A DNA stretch of 64,000 nucleotides. Origin: Marinovum sp034669705 (lineage in GTDB: Bacteria > Pseudomonadota > Alphaproteobacteria > Rhodobacterales > Rhodobacteraceae). The stretch lies in assembly GCF_034669705.1 (NCBI RefSeq), contig NZ_JAXMOR010000007.1, positions 1-64,000 of the forward strand. The letters run 5' to 3'. The position numbers were made by a program, and so were the translations under genes. Under the pieces are notes generated by a model. It was not told the origin of the DNA, searched no databases, and saw only the letters and a program-made list of their open reading frames with translations. The stretch's first letter is position 1; each line of letters starts with the position of its first letter. Shown here in pieces: positions 43,253 to 51,541 of the stretch.

Positions 43253-43584
43253 TGAGCCTGTTCGACGGCATGTCTGATATCCTGACCGGCGTCCACGGGG
43301 CGCCGGTCACCCATATCGACGGTGCTGATGTCGAGACGGAGGTCCGCGCGATCTTCCGTGAGGACCCTGAGGAGGCGCCGGATGATCGCGGCAATGACGT
43401 GCTAACGCTGCGCGCCTATCTCGCGGTGCCGCGGGACGTTGCGGCGGGCTTCGTCACCGGTCCTGTTGCCGGCGACCAGGTGGTCCTCGCCGATGCGCGC
43501 CGTTTTCGCCTGCTTGCCGCGCAGTCCGGCGGCTCGCCGGCCGCGGACGGCTTTGTCTATTTCGACCTGGAGGAGTTCCCCTGA
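43252..43584 (+). CDS. Head-tail connector protein
   Basis: A 110-residue protein (MSLFDGMSDILTGVHGAPVT, VLTLRAYLAVPRDVAAG, FVYFDLEEFP). Size and location between capsid and tail genes fit a lambda FII-like adaptor, which I infer from position and beta-rich look. It is coupled to both neighbours by one-base overlaps (TGATG). Confidence 0.65.
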   Translation: MSLFDGMSDILTGVHGAPVTHIDGADVETEVRAIFREDPEEAPDDRGNDVLTLRAYLAVPRDVAAGFVTGPVAGDQVVLADARRFRLLAAQSGGSPAADGFVYFDLEEFP

Positions 43585-43781
43585 TGGCGAAAGATGCCAA
43601 CACCCGCCGCGTGCGGGCCCTGATGCACATTCCGGCCAGTGCCACATCGCCGGCGCGCCGGCGCGGCGAGGTCTTCGAGGCGACGCCACAGCAGTGGCGC
43701 GACTGGTGCGGCGTGAAGGTAGCGCATGTCGAGGATGGAGCGGAGGATGGCGGTGCATCCGCGAAAAAAGCTCCGCGATGA
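43584..43781 (+). CDS. Small phage protein, unknown function
   Basis: A 65-residue basic protein (MAKDANTRRVRALMHIPASA). Not recognised. It starts in a TGATG overlap with the connector gene and overlaps the next gene by 35 bases. It is probably a real late gene because of the tight packing. Confidence 0.55.
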   Translation: MAKDANTRRVRALMHIPASATSPARRRGEVFEATPQQWRDWCGVKVAHVEDGAEDGGASAKKAPR

Positions 43782-44172
43782 TCTGCGGGCCGCGCTGGCA
43801 GCCCATGCGGATTTCGCTGGCTGGACCCAGTTCAAGGCCTGGGCGCACAGGCCCGACGAGAGCCAGCTGCCGGCCTGGGGGGTGTTCACGCCGCGCGAGA
43901 CCGTGGCGCAGAGCACCGGCTTGGCCGTCAACAAGACCGTCGATCTGGTGATCGCCCTGCGGATCGCGGGCGGTGAGGCGATCGAGGACGAGATGGACGC
44001 GATCAGCGCGACCGTCGAGGACCAGGTGATCGGCTACCTGCAGGCCAACGCCTATCCCGAGTTCGGGCTCCTCAGCACCGATCTGCCCCTCTCGCTGCCC
44101 GGCGCCAAGCGCCTGGGCGACATCGACATGCTGTTCCAGGTGGTGCGCTACACCGTCGAGGGGCAGCCCTGA
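43747..44172 (+). CDS. Tail terminator-like protein (gpU type)
   Basis: A 141-residue protein with helix LRDDLRAALAAHADFAGWTQFKAW, then VDLVIALRIAGGEAIEDEMDAISATVEDQVIGYL. The fold pattern and the place just before the tail tube fit lambda gpU-type tail terminators. The ATG at 43747 has GGAGCGGAGG close upstream; 43735 and 43726 are alternatives. Confidence 0.65.
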   Translation: MAVHPRKKLRDDLRAALAAHADFAGWTQFKAWAHRPDESQLPAWGVFTPRETVAQSTGLAVNKTVDLVIALRIAGGEAIEDEMDAISATVEDQVIGYLQANAYPEFGLLSTDLPLSLPGAKRLGDIDMLFQVVRYTVEGQP

Positions 44173-44204
44173 TCAACCCCTGGCAATCCACGAAAGGACA
44201 GGAC

Positions 44205-44597
44205 ATGGGACGACACTCCGGCAAGAATGCCGTGGTCAAGAGCGGCAGCGACGTGATCGACGGCCTGGTGAGCTTCGACATCGAGGAGGGCATCGGCGAT
44301 ACCGATCTCACCGCCGCAGGCGACACCTGGGAAGATCACGACACGACGCAGAAGAACTGGTCGCTGTCGATGCAGTTCCGGCTCGACCACGACGGCACCG
44401 CAAACCAGACCCTGCGCGCCGGCGACGTGATCACCTTCTCGGGCTATACCGAGGGCGACGCCGTCGGGAAGACCTATCTCTCGGGCAGCGCCAGCGTGCT
44501 GAGCCACAAGATCTCGACCTCGCATGACGGCGAGACGGTGCGGGAGTATTCCTGCAAGGGCAAGGGCGCGCTGAGCGAAGCGACGGTGAGCGCATGA
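44205..44597 (+). CDS. Major tail tube protein
   Basis: A 130-residue beta-rich protein (SGSDVIDGLVSFDIEEGIGDTDLTAAG, and QFRLDHDGTANQTLRAGDVITFSGYTEGD). These segments fit the tail-tube fold of non-contractile tails. It lies right before the tail chaperone gene, with which it overlaps by four bases (ATGA). Confidence 0.82.
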   Translation: MGRHSGKNAVVKSGSDVIDGLVSFDIEEGIGDTDLTAAGDTWEDHDTTQKNWSLSMQFRLDHDGTANQTLRAGDVITFSGYTEGDAVGKTYLSGSASVLSHKISTSHDGETVREYSCKGKGALSEATVSA

Positions 44598-45088
44598 GCC
44601 ACATTCTCGAGCAATTGAACCGGGTGCATGCCGCCCGGAAGATGGTCGCGGTCGAGGTTCCGGAATATGGCTGGACGCTGCGTTTCCCGCCGCTGACCGT
44701 CGCCGACCGGCAGGCCATCCGCCGCGGCGTCAATCCCAACGATGACAGCGAGCTGATGATCAGCGGGTTGATCCGCATGGCGCGCACCGAGGATGGTCAG
44801 CCGTTCTTCGAGAACACGCCGCAGATGCGCGCGGCGCTGAACCAGGTCGATTTCGCGGTGCTGATGCGGATCTCGGCTGAAAGCGGCGGCACCGCGCTTT
44901 CCGGTGATATCGAGGCCGAGTTCGGCGAGGTCGAGGCCGAGGCGCTGCGCGATGCCCTCGTTTCGGCGGTGGGCGACGCGCCCGCCCTGAAGAAGGTGCT
45001 GGCCAGGGCGTCCGAGGGTGATCTCCTGGTCGCACTTCGCGGGGTGCTGCAAGCCGTCTCGCTGGCCCCTGCGTCAAAAAACGCCTGA
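44594..45088 (+). CDS. Tail assembly chaperone G
   Basis: A 164-residue protein in the position of lambda gpG. It starts MSHILEQLNRVHAARKMVAV and is helical in the second half. Near its 3' end there is the slippery heptamer A-AAA-AAC at 45076-45082, in the correct phase, five codons or fewer before its stop. It helps wrap the tape measure during tail assembly. The function is inferred from position and the frameshift. Confidence 0.8.
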   Translation: MSHILEQLNRVHAARKMVAVEVPEYGWTLRFPPLTVADRQAIRRGVNPNDDSELMISGLIRMARTEDGQPFFENTPQMRAALNQVDFAVLMRISAESGGTALSGDIEAEFGEVEAEALRDALVSAVGDAPALKKVLARASEGDLLVALRGVLQAVSLAPASKNA

Positions 45089-45237
45089 GGGGCGACCCGG
45101 AGGCGATCTCGTTCTTCCGGGTGGCCCATGAGTTCAAGAAATTCCCCCATGAAATCCTGCAGCTGACCGCCGAGGAATTCGACCTGATGGTCGGGTTCCT
45201 CCTGTTGCAGGACGAGGAGGCCGAGCGGCATGCTTAA
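44594..45237 (+). CDS. Tail assembly chaperone GT, -1 frameshift product
   Basis: A shift of -1 at A-AAA-AAC (45076-45082) leads from gpG into a 51-codon frame. It reads RLRGDPEAISFFRVAHEFK, then FPHEILQLTAEEFDLMVGFL, and ends at TAA 45235-45237. Without the shift this stretch has no start codon of its own and would be unexplained. The product is about 214 residues. The GT extension normally binds the tail tube protein. Overlap of the TAA with the tape-measure start (45230) is typical. Confidence 0.85.
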
Positions 45238-47590
45238 CCTGTTGAAATTCGACATCCTGGGCAACAACCGGTCTGGTCCCGCCTTCGACAAGATGCGCAA
45301 TGACCTGAAGGGCGTGCGCGGTGCGCTGGCCGGGGTCAACGATTACGCCCGCCGCACCGGTCGGGCCATGCGCAACATCGGCGCCGGGATGTCAGCGGGT
45401 GTCACGGCGCCGCTCACCCTGCTGGGCAAGCAGTCCCTGCAGCTCTATCAGACCCAGGCCGAGGCCGAGGCCAAGGTGGCGCAGGCGATCCGCTCGACCG
45501 GCGGCGCGGCGGGCTATACCGAGGATCAGCTCAAGGGCATGGCCGGCGCGCTGCAGAATGTCACGACCTTCGGCGACGAGGATATCCTCGCCAATGTGAC
45601 CGCGCCGCTCCTGACCTTCACCAAGGTGCAGGGCGAGGTCTTCGACCGGGCGCAGGCCAACGTGCTGGACATGGCGACGCTGTTGAAGATGGACCTCAAG
45701 AGCGCCTCGGTCCTTGTCGGCAAGGCGCTGAACGATCCGGTCAAGGGTATCTCCGCGCTGTCGCGGTCCGGGGTACAGTTCAGCGACAGCCAGAAGGAGG
45801 TGATCAAGCAGCTCGTGACGACGGGTGACGTGGCCGGGGCGCAGGCGCTGATCCTCAAGGAACTGGAGACCCAGTTCAAGGGACAGGCCGCCGCCATTGC
45901 CCAGACCCCGATGGGCAAGTGGGAGCAGCTGAGCAATGCCATCGGCGACATCAAGGAAGAGCTGGGGGCCGAGATCGTGCCGTTCCTCGACCCGCTGGCG
46001 GATCAGGTAAAGAAAGCGGTGGCGGCCTTCGCCGGTCTCTCGCCGGAAACCAAGCGCAACATCGTGGTCTTCGGCGGGCTGGCGGCGGCTATTGGTCCGG
46101 TGGTCGCTGTCCTGGGGGTGGCCGCGATGGGCGTGGGGACGCTGGCCACGGCGATCGGCGGACTGGGGGCGGCGCTGACGGCCAACCCCATCGGCCTTGC
46201 GATCGCCGTGATCGCGGGCGGCGCCTATCTCATCTATCGAAACTGGGAGGGCATTTCGGCCTGGTTCGCCGGGAAGTGGGCCGCGGTGCGCGCGACACTG
46301 ACCGGTGCCTGGGAGGCAATCAAATCGGTATTCCTCCGCTACACCCCGCTCGGCCTGATCTACAGCCACTGGGAGGGCATCACCGGCTGGTTCGCGCAGA
46401 AATGGGGTGCGATCAAGAGCGGGGTGACAGAGCACTGGGATCGGATCAGGCAGACCTTTTCGGGGTATTCCGCGGCGACGATCCTGCATTCGCTCTGGCA
46501 CAACGTCGGCACCTGGTTCACCACCCAGTGGAATGCGGTCCTGGGTTCGATCACGCTCAAATGGGAGCAGATCAAGACGCTCCTGCAGACCACCTATGGC
46601 GTCGATGCCCTGATCAAGGATGCCTGGTCCGGCATCGGCGCGTGGTTTTCGTCGCTCTCGGGCGAGGTGACCGATGCTTTCGTCACGATCTGGGAGGCGA
46701 TCAAGACCGAGGTCAGCGCCTGGCCGGGGCGGATGGTGCAATACGGCAAGGACATCGTCAGCGGGTTGGTCAGCGGCATCCTCGGCGACAGCGAGAAAGC
46801 GGCCAGCGCCGGGCGCAACCTCGGGCGCCGGGCGGCCAGAGGCACGCGCGAGGCGGTGGACAGCCATTCGCCGTCGCGGGTCTTCATGGGCATCGGTTCG
46901 GACATCGTCGACGGCCTGGCGCTCGGGATCGAGCATAGTGGCGACAAGGCCACCGCCGCGGTGCGTGGGGTGGCCGGTGCGATGGTGAGCGTTGGCGAGC
47001 AGGCGTCGCAGAAGTTCGCGCCGGTGTTCTCGGGCGCGTTCAAATCCATTCTGGACGGTACCAAATCGGCCAAGCAGGCGCTCGGTGACCTGGCCAAGCA
47101 ACTGGTCGGCATGGCGCTCGATGCAAATATCAAGCGGCTCTTCGACATGATCTTCTCTGGCGGTTCGCGCGGTGGCAGCGGCGGGCTGGGCGGGGTCGTG
47201 GCCAGTTTCTTCGGCTTCGCCAAGGGCGGTGCTTTCGCTGGCGGCCGTCAGATCACGGCCTTTGCAAAGGGCGGCGTTGTCGGCAATCCGACAGCCTTCG
47301 GCATGGCTCGCAACCAGCTGGGCGTCATGGGCGAGCGGGGCCCCGAGGCGATCCTGCCGCTAAAGCGCGGGCCCGGCGGCGTGCTCGGGGTGCGCGCGGT
47401 CGAGACTCGCCGGCCCGCGGCCGAGGCCCGGCCGGGCCGGATTCGGGTCGACCTCGGCGAGCACCTGGTCGGGACCATCCTGCAGACCTCGGCGCGCCAG
47501 TCGGTGCAGATCACCGGGGTGGCGGCGCAGCAGCAGCAGGCGACCATGGGGGCGAACCTGTCCGAACAGCAGCTGCGGGGCACCTCCTGA
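45230..47590 (+). CDS. Tail tape measure protein
   Basis: A 786-residue protein. Residues about 1-260 are helical (FDKMRNDLKGVRGALAGVNDYARRTGRAM), then a glycine/alanine-rich hydrophobic part (about 265-340; FGGLAAAIGPVVAVLGVAAMGVGTLATAI). Then come Trp-containing repeats (YSHWEGITGWFAQKWGAIKSG and related units, about 340-470). The C-terminus has DSHSPSRVFMGIGSDIVDGLALGI, common in tape measures. It sets tail length; this gene predicts a short tail. Confidence 0.93.
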   Translation: MLNLLKFDILGNNRSGPAFDKMRNDLKGVRGALAGVNDYARRTGRAMRNIGAGMSAGVTAPLTLLGKQSLQLYQTQAEAEAKVAQAIRSTGGAAGYTEDQLKGMAGALQNVTTFGDEDILANVTAPLLTFTKVQGEVFDRAQANVLDMATLLKMDLKSASVLVGKALNDPVKGISALSRSGVQFSDSQKEVIKQLVTTGDVAGAQALILKELETQFKGQAAAIAQTPMGKWEQLSNAIGDIKEELGAEIVPFLDPLADQVKKAVAAFAGLSPETKRNIVVFGGLAAAIGPVVAVLGVAAMGVGTLATAIGGLGAALTANPIGLAIAVIAGGAYLIYRNWEGISAWFAGKWAAVRATLTGAWEAIKSVFLRYTPLGLIYSHWEGITGWFAQKWGAIKSGVTEHWDRIRQTFSGYSAATILHSLWHNVGTWFTTQWNAVLGSITLKWEQIKTLLQTTYGVDALIKDAWSGIGAWFSSLSGEVTDAFVTIWEAIKTEVSAWPGRMVQYGKDIVSGLVSGILGDSEKAASAGRNLGRRAARGTREAVDSHSPSRVFMGIGSDIVDGLALGIEHSGDKATAAVRGVAGAMVSVGEQASQKFAPVFSGAFKSILDGTKSAKQALGDLAKQLVGMALDANIKRLFDMIFSGGSRGGSGGLGGVVASFFGFAKGGAFAGGRQITAFAKGGVVGNPTAFGMARNQLGVMGERGPEAILPLKRGPGGVLGVRAVETRRPAAEARPGRIRVDLGEHLVGTILQTSARQSVQITGVAAQQQQATMGANLSEQQLRGTS

Positions 47591-48279
47591 TGCAGCGCGA
47601 GATCGTCGACGTGCCGCGCGGGCTTCTGCGTCTGCTCGAGGTCGACTGGGACATCGACTGGCGGGGGCAAGGCCTGCGTGACAGCGCCGATGGCGTCTCG
47701 ACCGCGGTGATCAACCGGTTTCCGCGCTGGATTGGCAGCCCCCGTGTTGTCCTGGAGGGCGATCGGCTGCGCGCCTGGCGCGCGATCCGCGCCGAGGCGC
47801 AGGGGCTGGTCGGGCTTTATCGTGTGCCGATGGTCGACCCGGTGGGCTATGACTATCGCCAGGCGGTCGAGGACGCCGGCATCGCCCCTGCCGGCGTGCC
47901 TTTTTCGACCGGCGAGTCCTTCTCCCATGGCCACGGCTTTGCCTATGACCCGGTGGCGCAGGCAACGGCAGATTTCGCGGCGGGCGCGCCCGAGATCACG
48001 ATCGACACGGCTTCGGCCGGTGCCCTTCCCCGCGTCGGCCAGATCCTCAGCCATGACGACAGACCGTTCTTGGTGACAGCGATCCTGACCACCTCAGGCA
48101 CCGAATGCACGATCCGCATCCAGCTGCCGCTGCGCACTGATCTGCCTGAGGGCGGGCTGGTGCAGATGCAGGCAAGGGGCATCTTCGAGGCGGCAGAACA
48201 GCAGATGGGCAACCCGAGCTATGGTCTCGACCTTGTCTCGCGGGTGCGCCTCTCGTTCCGGGAGTACCTCGGCCGATGA
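47590..48279 (+). CDS. Minor tail protein
   Basis: A 229-residue beta-rich protein (MQREIVDVPRGLLRLLEVDWD, RAWRAIRAEAQGLVGLYRVPMVD, and GGLVQMQARGIFEA). The size and place after the tape measure suggest a distal tail or baseplate-hub protein. It overlaps its neighbours by one and four bases. Confidence 0.75.
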   Translation: MQREIVDVPRGLLRLLEVDWDIDWRGQGLRDSADGVSTAVINRFPRWIGSPRVVLEGDRLRAWRAIRAEAQGLVGLYRVPMVDPVGYDYRQAVEDAGIAPAGVPFSTGESFSHGHGFAYDPVAQATADFAAGAPEITIDTASAGALPRVGQILSHDDRPFLVTAILTTSGTECTIRIQLPLRTDLPEGGLVQMQARGIFEAAEQQMGNPSYGLDLVSRVRLSFREYLGR

Positions 48280-48866
48280 GCTTCTTTCCTGACGGCTATG
48301 ACCCCCGCGAACCCGTCGCCGGACTGCTGCACCTGGTCGAGGCCGAGACGCCCGACGGCACTCACCGTTTCCTGCTGCACAGCGAGGGCATCTTTACCGA
48401 CGTCGACGGCAATCAGTGGATCGGCTCCGAAATGGTGCGCGACGAGGCGCTGGGCTTCGGTCTCGGAGGCACCGCCAAGGCCTCGAGCATTACGCTGGGC
48501 TATGTCGAGGACCCGCCAGATGATGTCGACCTGATCGGCAAGCTGCGCGAGCTGGGTGCAGATTATGTCAAAGGCTACGCGCTGCGCCGTTACGTGCAGC
48601 CGCTCAACGCGATCTCCGAGCTCTACGCGCCGCAGTTCGCGCCGCAGCAGGTGGCCGAAGAGGTGATGGATCACCTGACCTTCAATGCACCCGACGCGCT
48701 CAACCGCTCGATCACCCTGCATCTCGAGGGCGCCTTCCGGGTGCGCGGTGGCGCGGCCCGGCGGGTCTACAACACCACCGATCACGGCCGGCAACTGGGC
48801 GCGCCGAACCCGAGCTACGAGTTCATCCCGACCGAGCCGCGCGAAGAAAAGGTCTTTGGATCATGA
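48276..48866 (+). CDS. Minor tail / baseplate protein
   Basis: A 196-residue protein: HLVEAETPDGTHRFLLHSEGIFTDVDGNQW, then SITLGYVEDPPDDVDLIGKL. This order and composition fits a DUF2163-like or lambda gpL-like distal tail protein in Rhodobacterales phages and gene transfer agents. Confidence in the exact family is low. ATGA overlaps join it to both neighbours. Confidence 0.7.
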   Translation: MSFFPDGYDPREPVAGLLHLVEAETPDGTHRFLLHSEGIFTDVDGNQWIGSEMVRDEALGFGLGGTAKASSITLGYVEDPPDDVDLIGKLRELGADYVKGYALRRYVQPLNAISELYAPQFAPQQVAEEVMDHLTFNAPDALNRSITLHLEGAFRVRGGAARRVYNTTDHGRQLGAPNPSYEFIPTEPREEKVFGS

Positions 48867-49297
48867 ACCTGCTGAGCCTGACGTTGCAGCGCTGGGCCGC
48901 GCGGCCGCATGTCTGGGGGCAGGACGATTGCATCCTGGCGCCGCTCGACTGGGTGAGCGCGGTGCTGGGCGGTCCCGATCTCGCCGCCGACCTGCGCCTG
49001 ACCTACGAGGATTTCACCAGCGCGCAGAAGGCCTATCGCTTCTTCACCGATCCGCTGCCGCTGGCCGTGGACTACCTAGAGCGCCGCGCCGGGCTGTCGC
49101 GGGTGGCCGTGCCGGGGCGGGGCGACGTGGCGCTGTTCAAACATCCGGGGCAGGGCGGGCGCATCCTGCCCACCGCCGGCATCTGTGTCGCGCCGCATCT
49201 CTTTGCCTGCCGCGCCGATCCCGGCGTTCTGGCGGCGCGTCCGGCCAACGTGATGGCAGCATGGGGAGTTGGCTATGCCGATCAAGCGGTTGCGTAA
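48863..49297 (+). CDS. Tail-tip protein, DUF6950/NlpC-P60-like
   Basis: A 144-residue protein with a candidate catalytic Cys in HVWGQDDCILAPLDWV and a later His-containing segment (GRGDVALFKHPGQGG). This resembles small NlpC/P60-like tail peptidases (lambda gpK region). Such enzymes open the cell wall during DNA injection. Activity is inferred. It overlaps the J-like gene. Confidence 0.72.
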   Translation: MNLLSLTLQRWAARPHVWGQDDCILAPLDWVSAVLGGPDLAADLRLTYEDFTSAQKAYRFFTDPLPLAVDYLERRAGLSRVAVPGRGDVALFKHPGQGGRILPTAGICVAPHLFACRADPGVLAARPANVMAAWGVGYADQAVA

Positions 49298-51527
49298 ACG
49301 CGCCCTGGCGATGGCGCTGGTCTGCACCACGGCGCTCACCACGCCCACCCAAGCCGCGGCCGAGCCCGTCACGATGTTCTTCCAGGGCTTCCTCGCGGCC
49401 GCCGGCTTTTACGGGGCCGCCGGTGGTGCGGTGGCAACGGCGCTCGGCGGGGCCGCGGCGGCCGGTGCCGCGGTGGGCGGGTTCCTCTTTGGTTCGCTCG
49501 CAGGGCGGGTGTTGCTGTCCCTGGCGCTCTCGGCGGTGGTCAACCTGCTCACGCCGCAGCCGGAAATCCCGCGCCCGTCGTCGCAGTTCGCCAACTACGT
49601 GCAGCCGATCGCGCCCTTCGAGCGGGTCTATGGCGAGGTCAAGAAGGGCGGCGTGATGGCCTTCCGCTCAGGCATCCGCGACAAGCTTAAGCACATGGTG
49701 ATCACAGTCGCCGCGCATCCCTGCGAAGGGCCGCAGACCCACTTCCTCGACCTGCGCGAGGTGACCTTGGCCAAGGGGTCGGCCTTCGATGGCGTGATGC
49801 TGGATCACGAGGTCATCACCAAGCCTTACAAGTTCGACGATCCGCCGCGCAGCCGGGTCAGCATCCGGCCCTTCACTGGCGGGCCGGGGCAGGTGGCCGA
49901 TCCGATCCTCGTCTCGACCTTCACCGAGTTCACCGCGGCGCATGACTTTGCCGGTCACAGCGGCGTGGCCTACTATTGCCGCGAGGTGCCGCAGGAGGAT
50001 TTCCTCGAGGTCTACCCCTCCGGGCGCGAGGCGGTCTACACCGGCATCTGGCGCGGCTGGAACGCGATCTACGATCCGCGCAGCGACGAGGCCGGCTGGT
50101 CGCAGAACTGGGCGCTCTGCCTCGCGCATGAGCTGGTGAATGTCTGGGGGCTGGATGTCGACTGGGACCGGGTGGCGGTCGAAGCGGACATCTGCGACGC
50201 GCTGGTCACCAATGGCGACGGCGGAACGCAGAAGCGCTGGACCTTCAATCACGTCTTCACCGACGATCAAGACTTCCAGACCGTCATCGCGCAATTTCTC
50301 GGCGCAGCCGATGGCTATCTCTGGCAGCGGCCCGACGGAAAGGTCGATTTCTACGCCGGGCGCTGGATGGCTCCGACCCTGGCGCTCGAGGCGCGCGACT
50401 TCTTCAGCTGCCAGGTGGTCGACGGCAACCATGGCCTCAACCCCAGGACCGAGTACTTCGCCGAGTACCGAGAGCCCGACAACGGCTATCGCGAGACACC
50501 CTCGGCGGGTTGGGTGGTCGATGCCGAGGCGGCGCGCAATGCCCAGCAGCTGGCGCTCTACCCGATCGACAGCCACAACCAGGTGCTTCGGGTGCTCAAG
50601 CCTCTGGCCCGGGCCGAGCGGGCGCGGTTCAAGATCTCGGGCACCATCGGGCTGATCGGTTATGAGCTGATCGGCGGCCGCGAGAATGACGCCGGCGGCA
50701 CCGCCGGGTTGGCGCATCGCTTCGTCACCGTTTCACACCCGGTGCTGGGCGAGGCGGTGGTCTGCGAGGTGGCCAAGGTCGAGCGCCTGGCCGGCGGCAA
50801 CAGCTTCACGGTCGAGCTGATCTCGATCGCCTCGGAAGATCGTCAGTTCGTGTCGGCCACGGAAGAGCCGGCGCGGCCGAGCTACAATGCGGCCGACGTC
50901 GAGGGCGATGATCCGATCGACACGATCGACGATCTCACCGGCACCGCGGTCAGCGGCACCGGTGGCGTGGCGCAGATCAACTGGTCCTGGACCGCGCCGG
51001 ACAGCAGCCTGAGCCCGGATCTGCGCCTGCGCGAGCAGGGCGGCGACTGGCAGCTGGTCACGCTGCCCTCTGGCACCGGCAGCTTCCTGCAGACCGGGTT
51101 GATCGACGGCGCCACCTACCAAGCGGAAATCCGGTGCCGGCACCGCTCCAACAGGGTCGGAGAATGGCGGCCGCTGACGCCGGTCGAGGTGGTGGCCATC
51201 GCCGACACCATGCCGCCGGGCGCGCATGTTTTCGGCAGCTTTGCCCTGAGCGAGACCGGTGGCGATGTCACCGTCAGCTTCGAGGCGCCGAACGATGCGC
51301 CTTACTACGCGACGCGGATCCTGCGCGCCGATTATGCCAGCGCGCCCGGCTCCTACGACGTCGCCGATGCCAGCCTGGTGCGGTTGGAATACGGGCTGCC
51401 CGGGCAGGTCGACAGCTGGGAAGACAGCACCGTCACGGCGGGCCATCACGCCTACTGGATCGTGCCGATCAACGCCTCCGGCGTGGCCGGGCCGGTCTCG
51501 GGGCCAGAGACAATCGACACAGTTTAG
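49275..51527 (+). CDS. J-like host-specificity tail protein
   Basis: A 750-residue tail-tip protein. It has a basic then hydrophobic N-terminus (MPIKRLRKRALAMALVCTTA) that looks like a signal but is known in J-type proteins. A glycine/alanine-rich hydrophobic part follows (40-95). Then comes the conserved PIAPFERVYGEVKKGGVMAF and PCEGPQTHFLDLREV region, and fibronectin-like repeats (about 550-750). It recognises the host receptor. The ATG at 49275 has GGGGAG upstream. Confidence 0.88.
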   Translation: MPIKRLRKRALAMALVCTTALTTPTQAAAEPVTMFFQGFLAAAGFYGAAGGAVATALGGAAAAGAAVGGFLFGSLAGRVLLSLALSAVVNLLTPQPEIPRPSSQFANYVQPIAPFERVYGEVKKGGVMAFRSGIRDKLKHMVITVAAHPCEGPQTHFLDLREVTLAKGSAFDGVMLDHEVITKPYKFDDPPRSRVSIRPFTGGPGQVADPILVSTFTEFTAAHDFAGHSGVAYYCREVPQEDFLEVYPSGREAVYTGIWRGWNAIYDPRSDEAGWSQNWALCLAHELVNVWGLDVDWDRVAVEADICDALVTNGDGGTQKRWTFNHVFTDDQDFQTVIAQFLGAADGYLWQRPDGKVDFYAGRWMAPTLALEARDFFSCQVVDGNHGLNPRTEYFAEYREPDNGYRETPSAGWVVDAEAARNAQQLALYPIDSHNQVLRVLKPLARAERARFKISGTIGLIGYELIGGRENDAGGTAGLAHRFVTVSHPVLGEAVVCEVAKVERLAGGNSFTVELISIASEDRQFVSATEEPARPSYNAADVEGDDPIDTIDDLTGTAVSGTGGVAQINWSWTAPDSSLSPDLRLREQGGDWQLVTLPSGTGSFLQTGLIDGATYQAEIRCRHRSNRVGEWRPLTPVEVVAIADTMPPGAHVFGSFALSETGGDVTVSFEAPNDAPYYATRILRADYASAPGSYDVADASLVRLEYGLPGQVDSWEDSTVTAGHHAYWIVPINASGVAGPVSGPETIDTV

Positions 51528-51541
51528 GAAGAGGCAGAGAG

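Noticed and set aside
37394..47101. Long minus-strand ORFs over terminase, portal, capsid and tape measure
   Set aside because: Shadows with His/Arg/Gln-rich composition and no family match.
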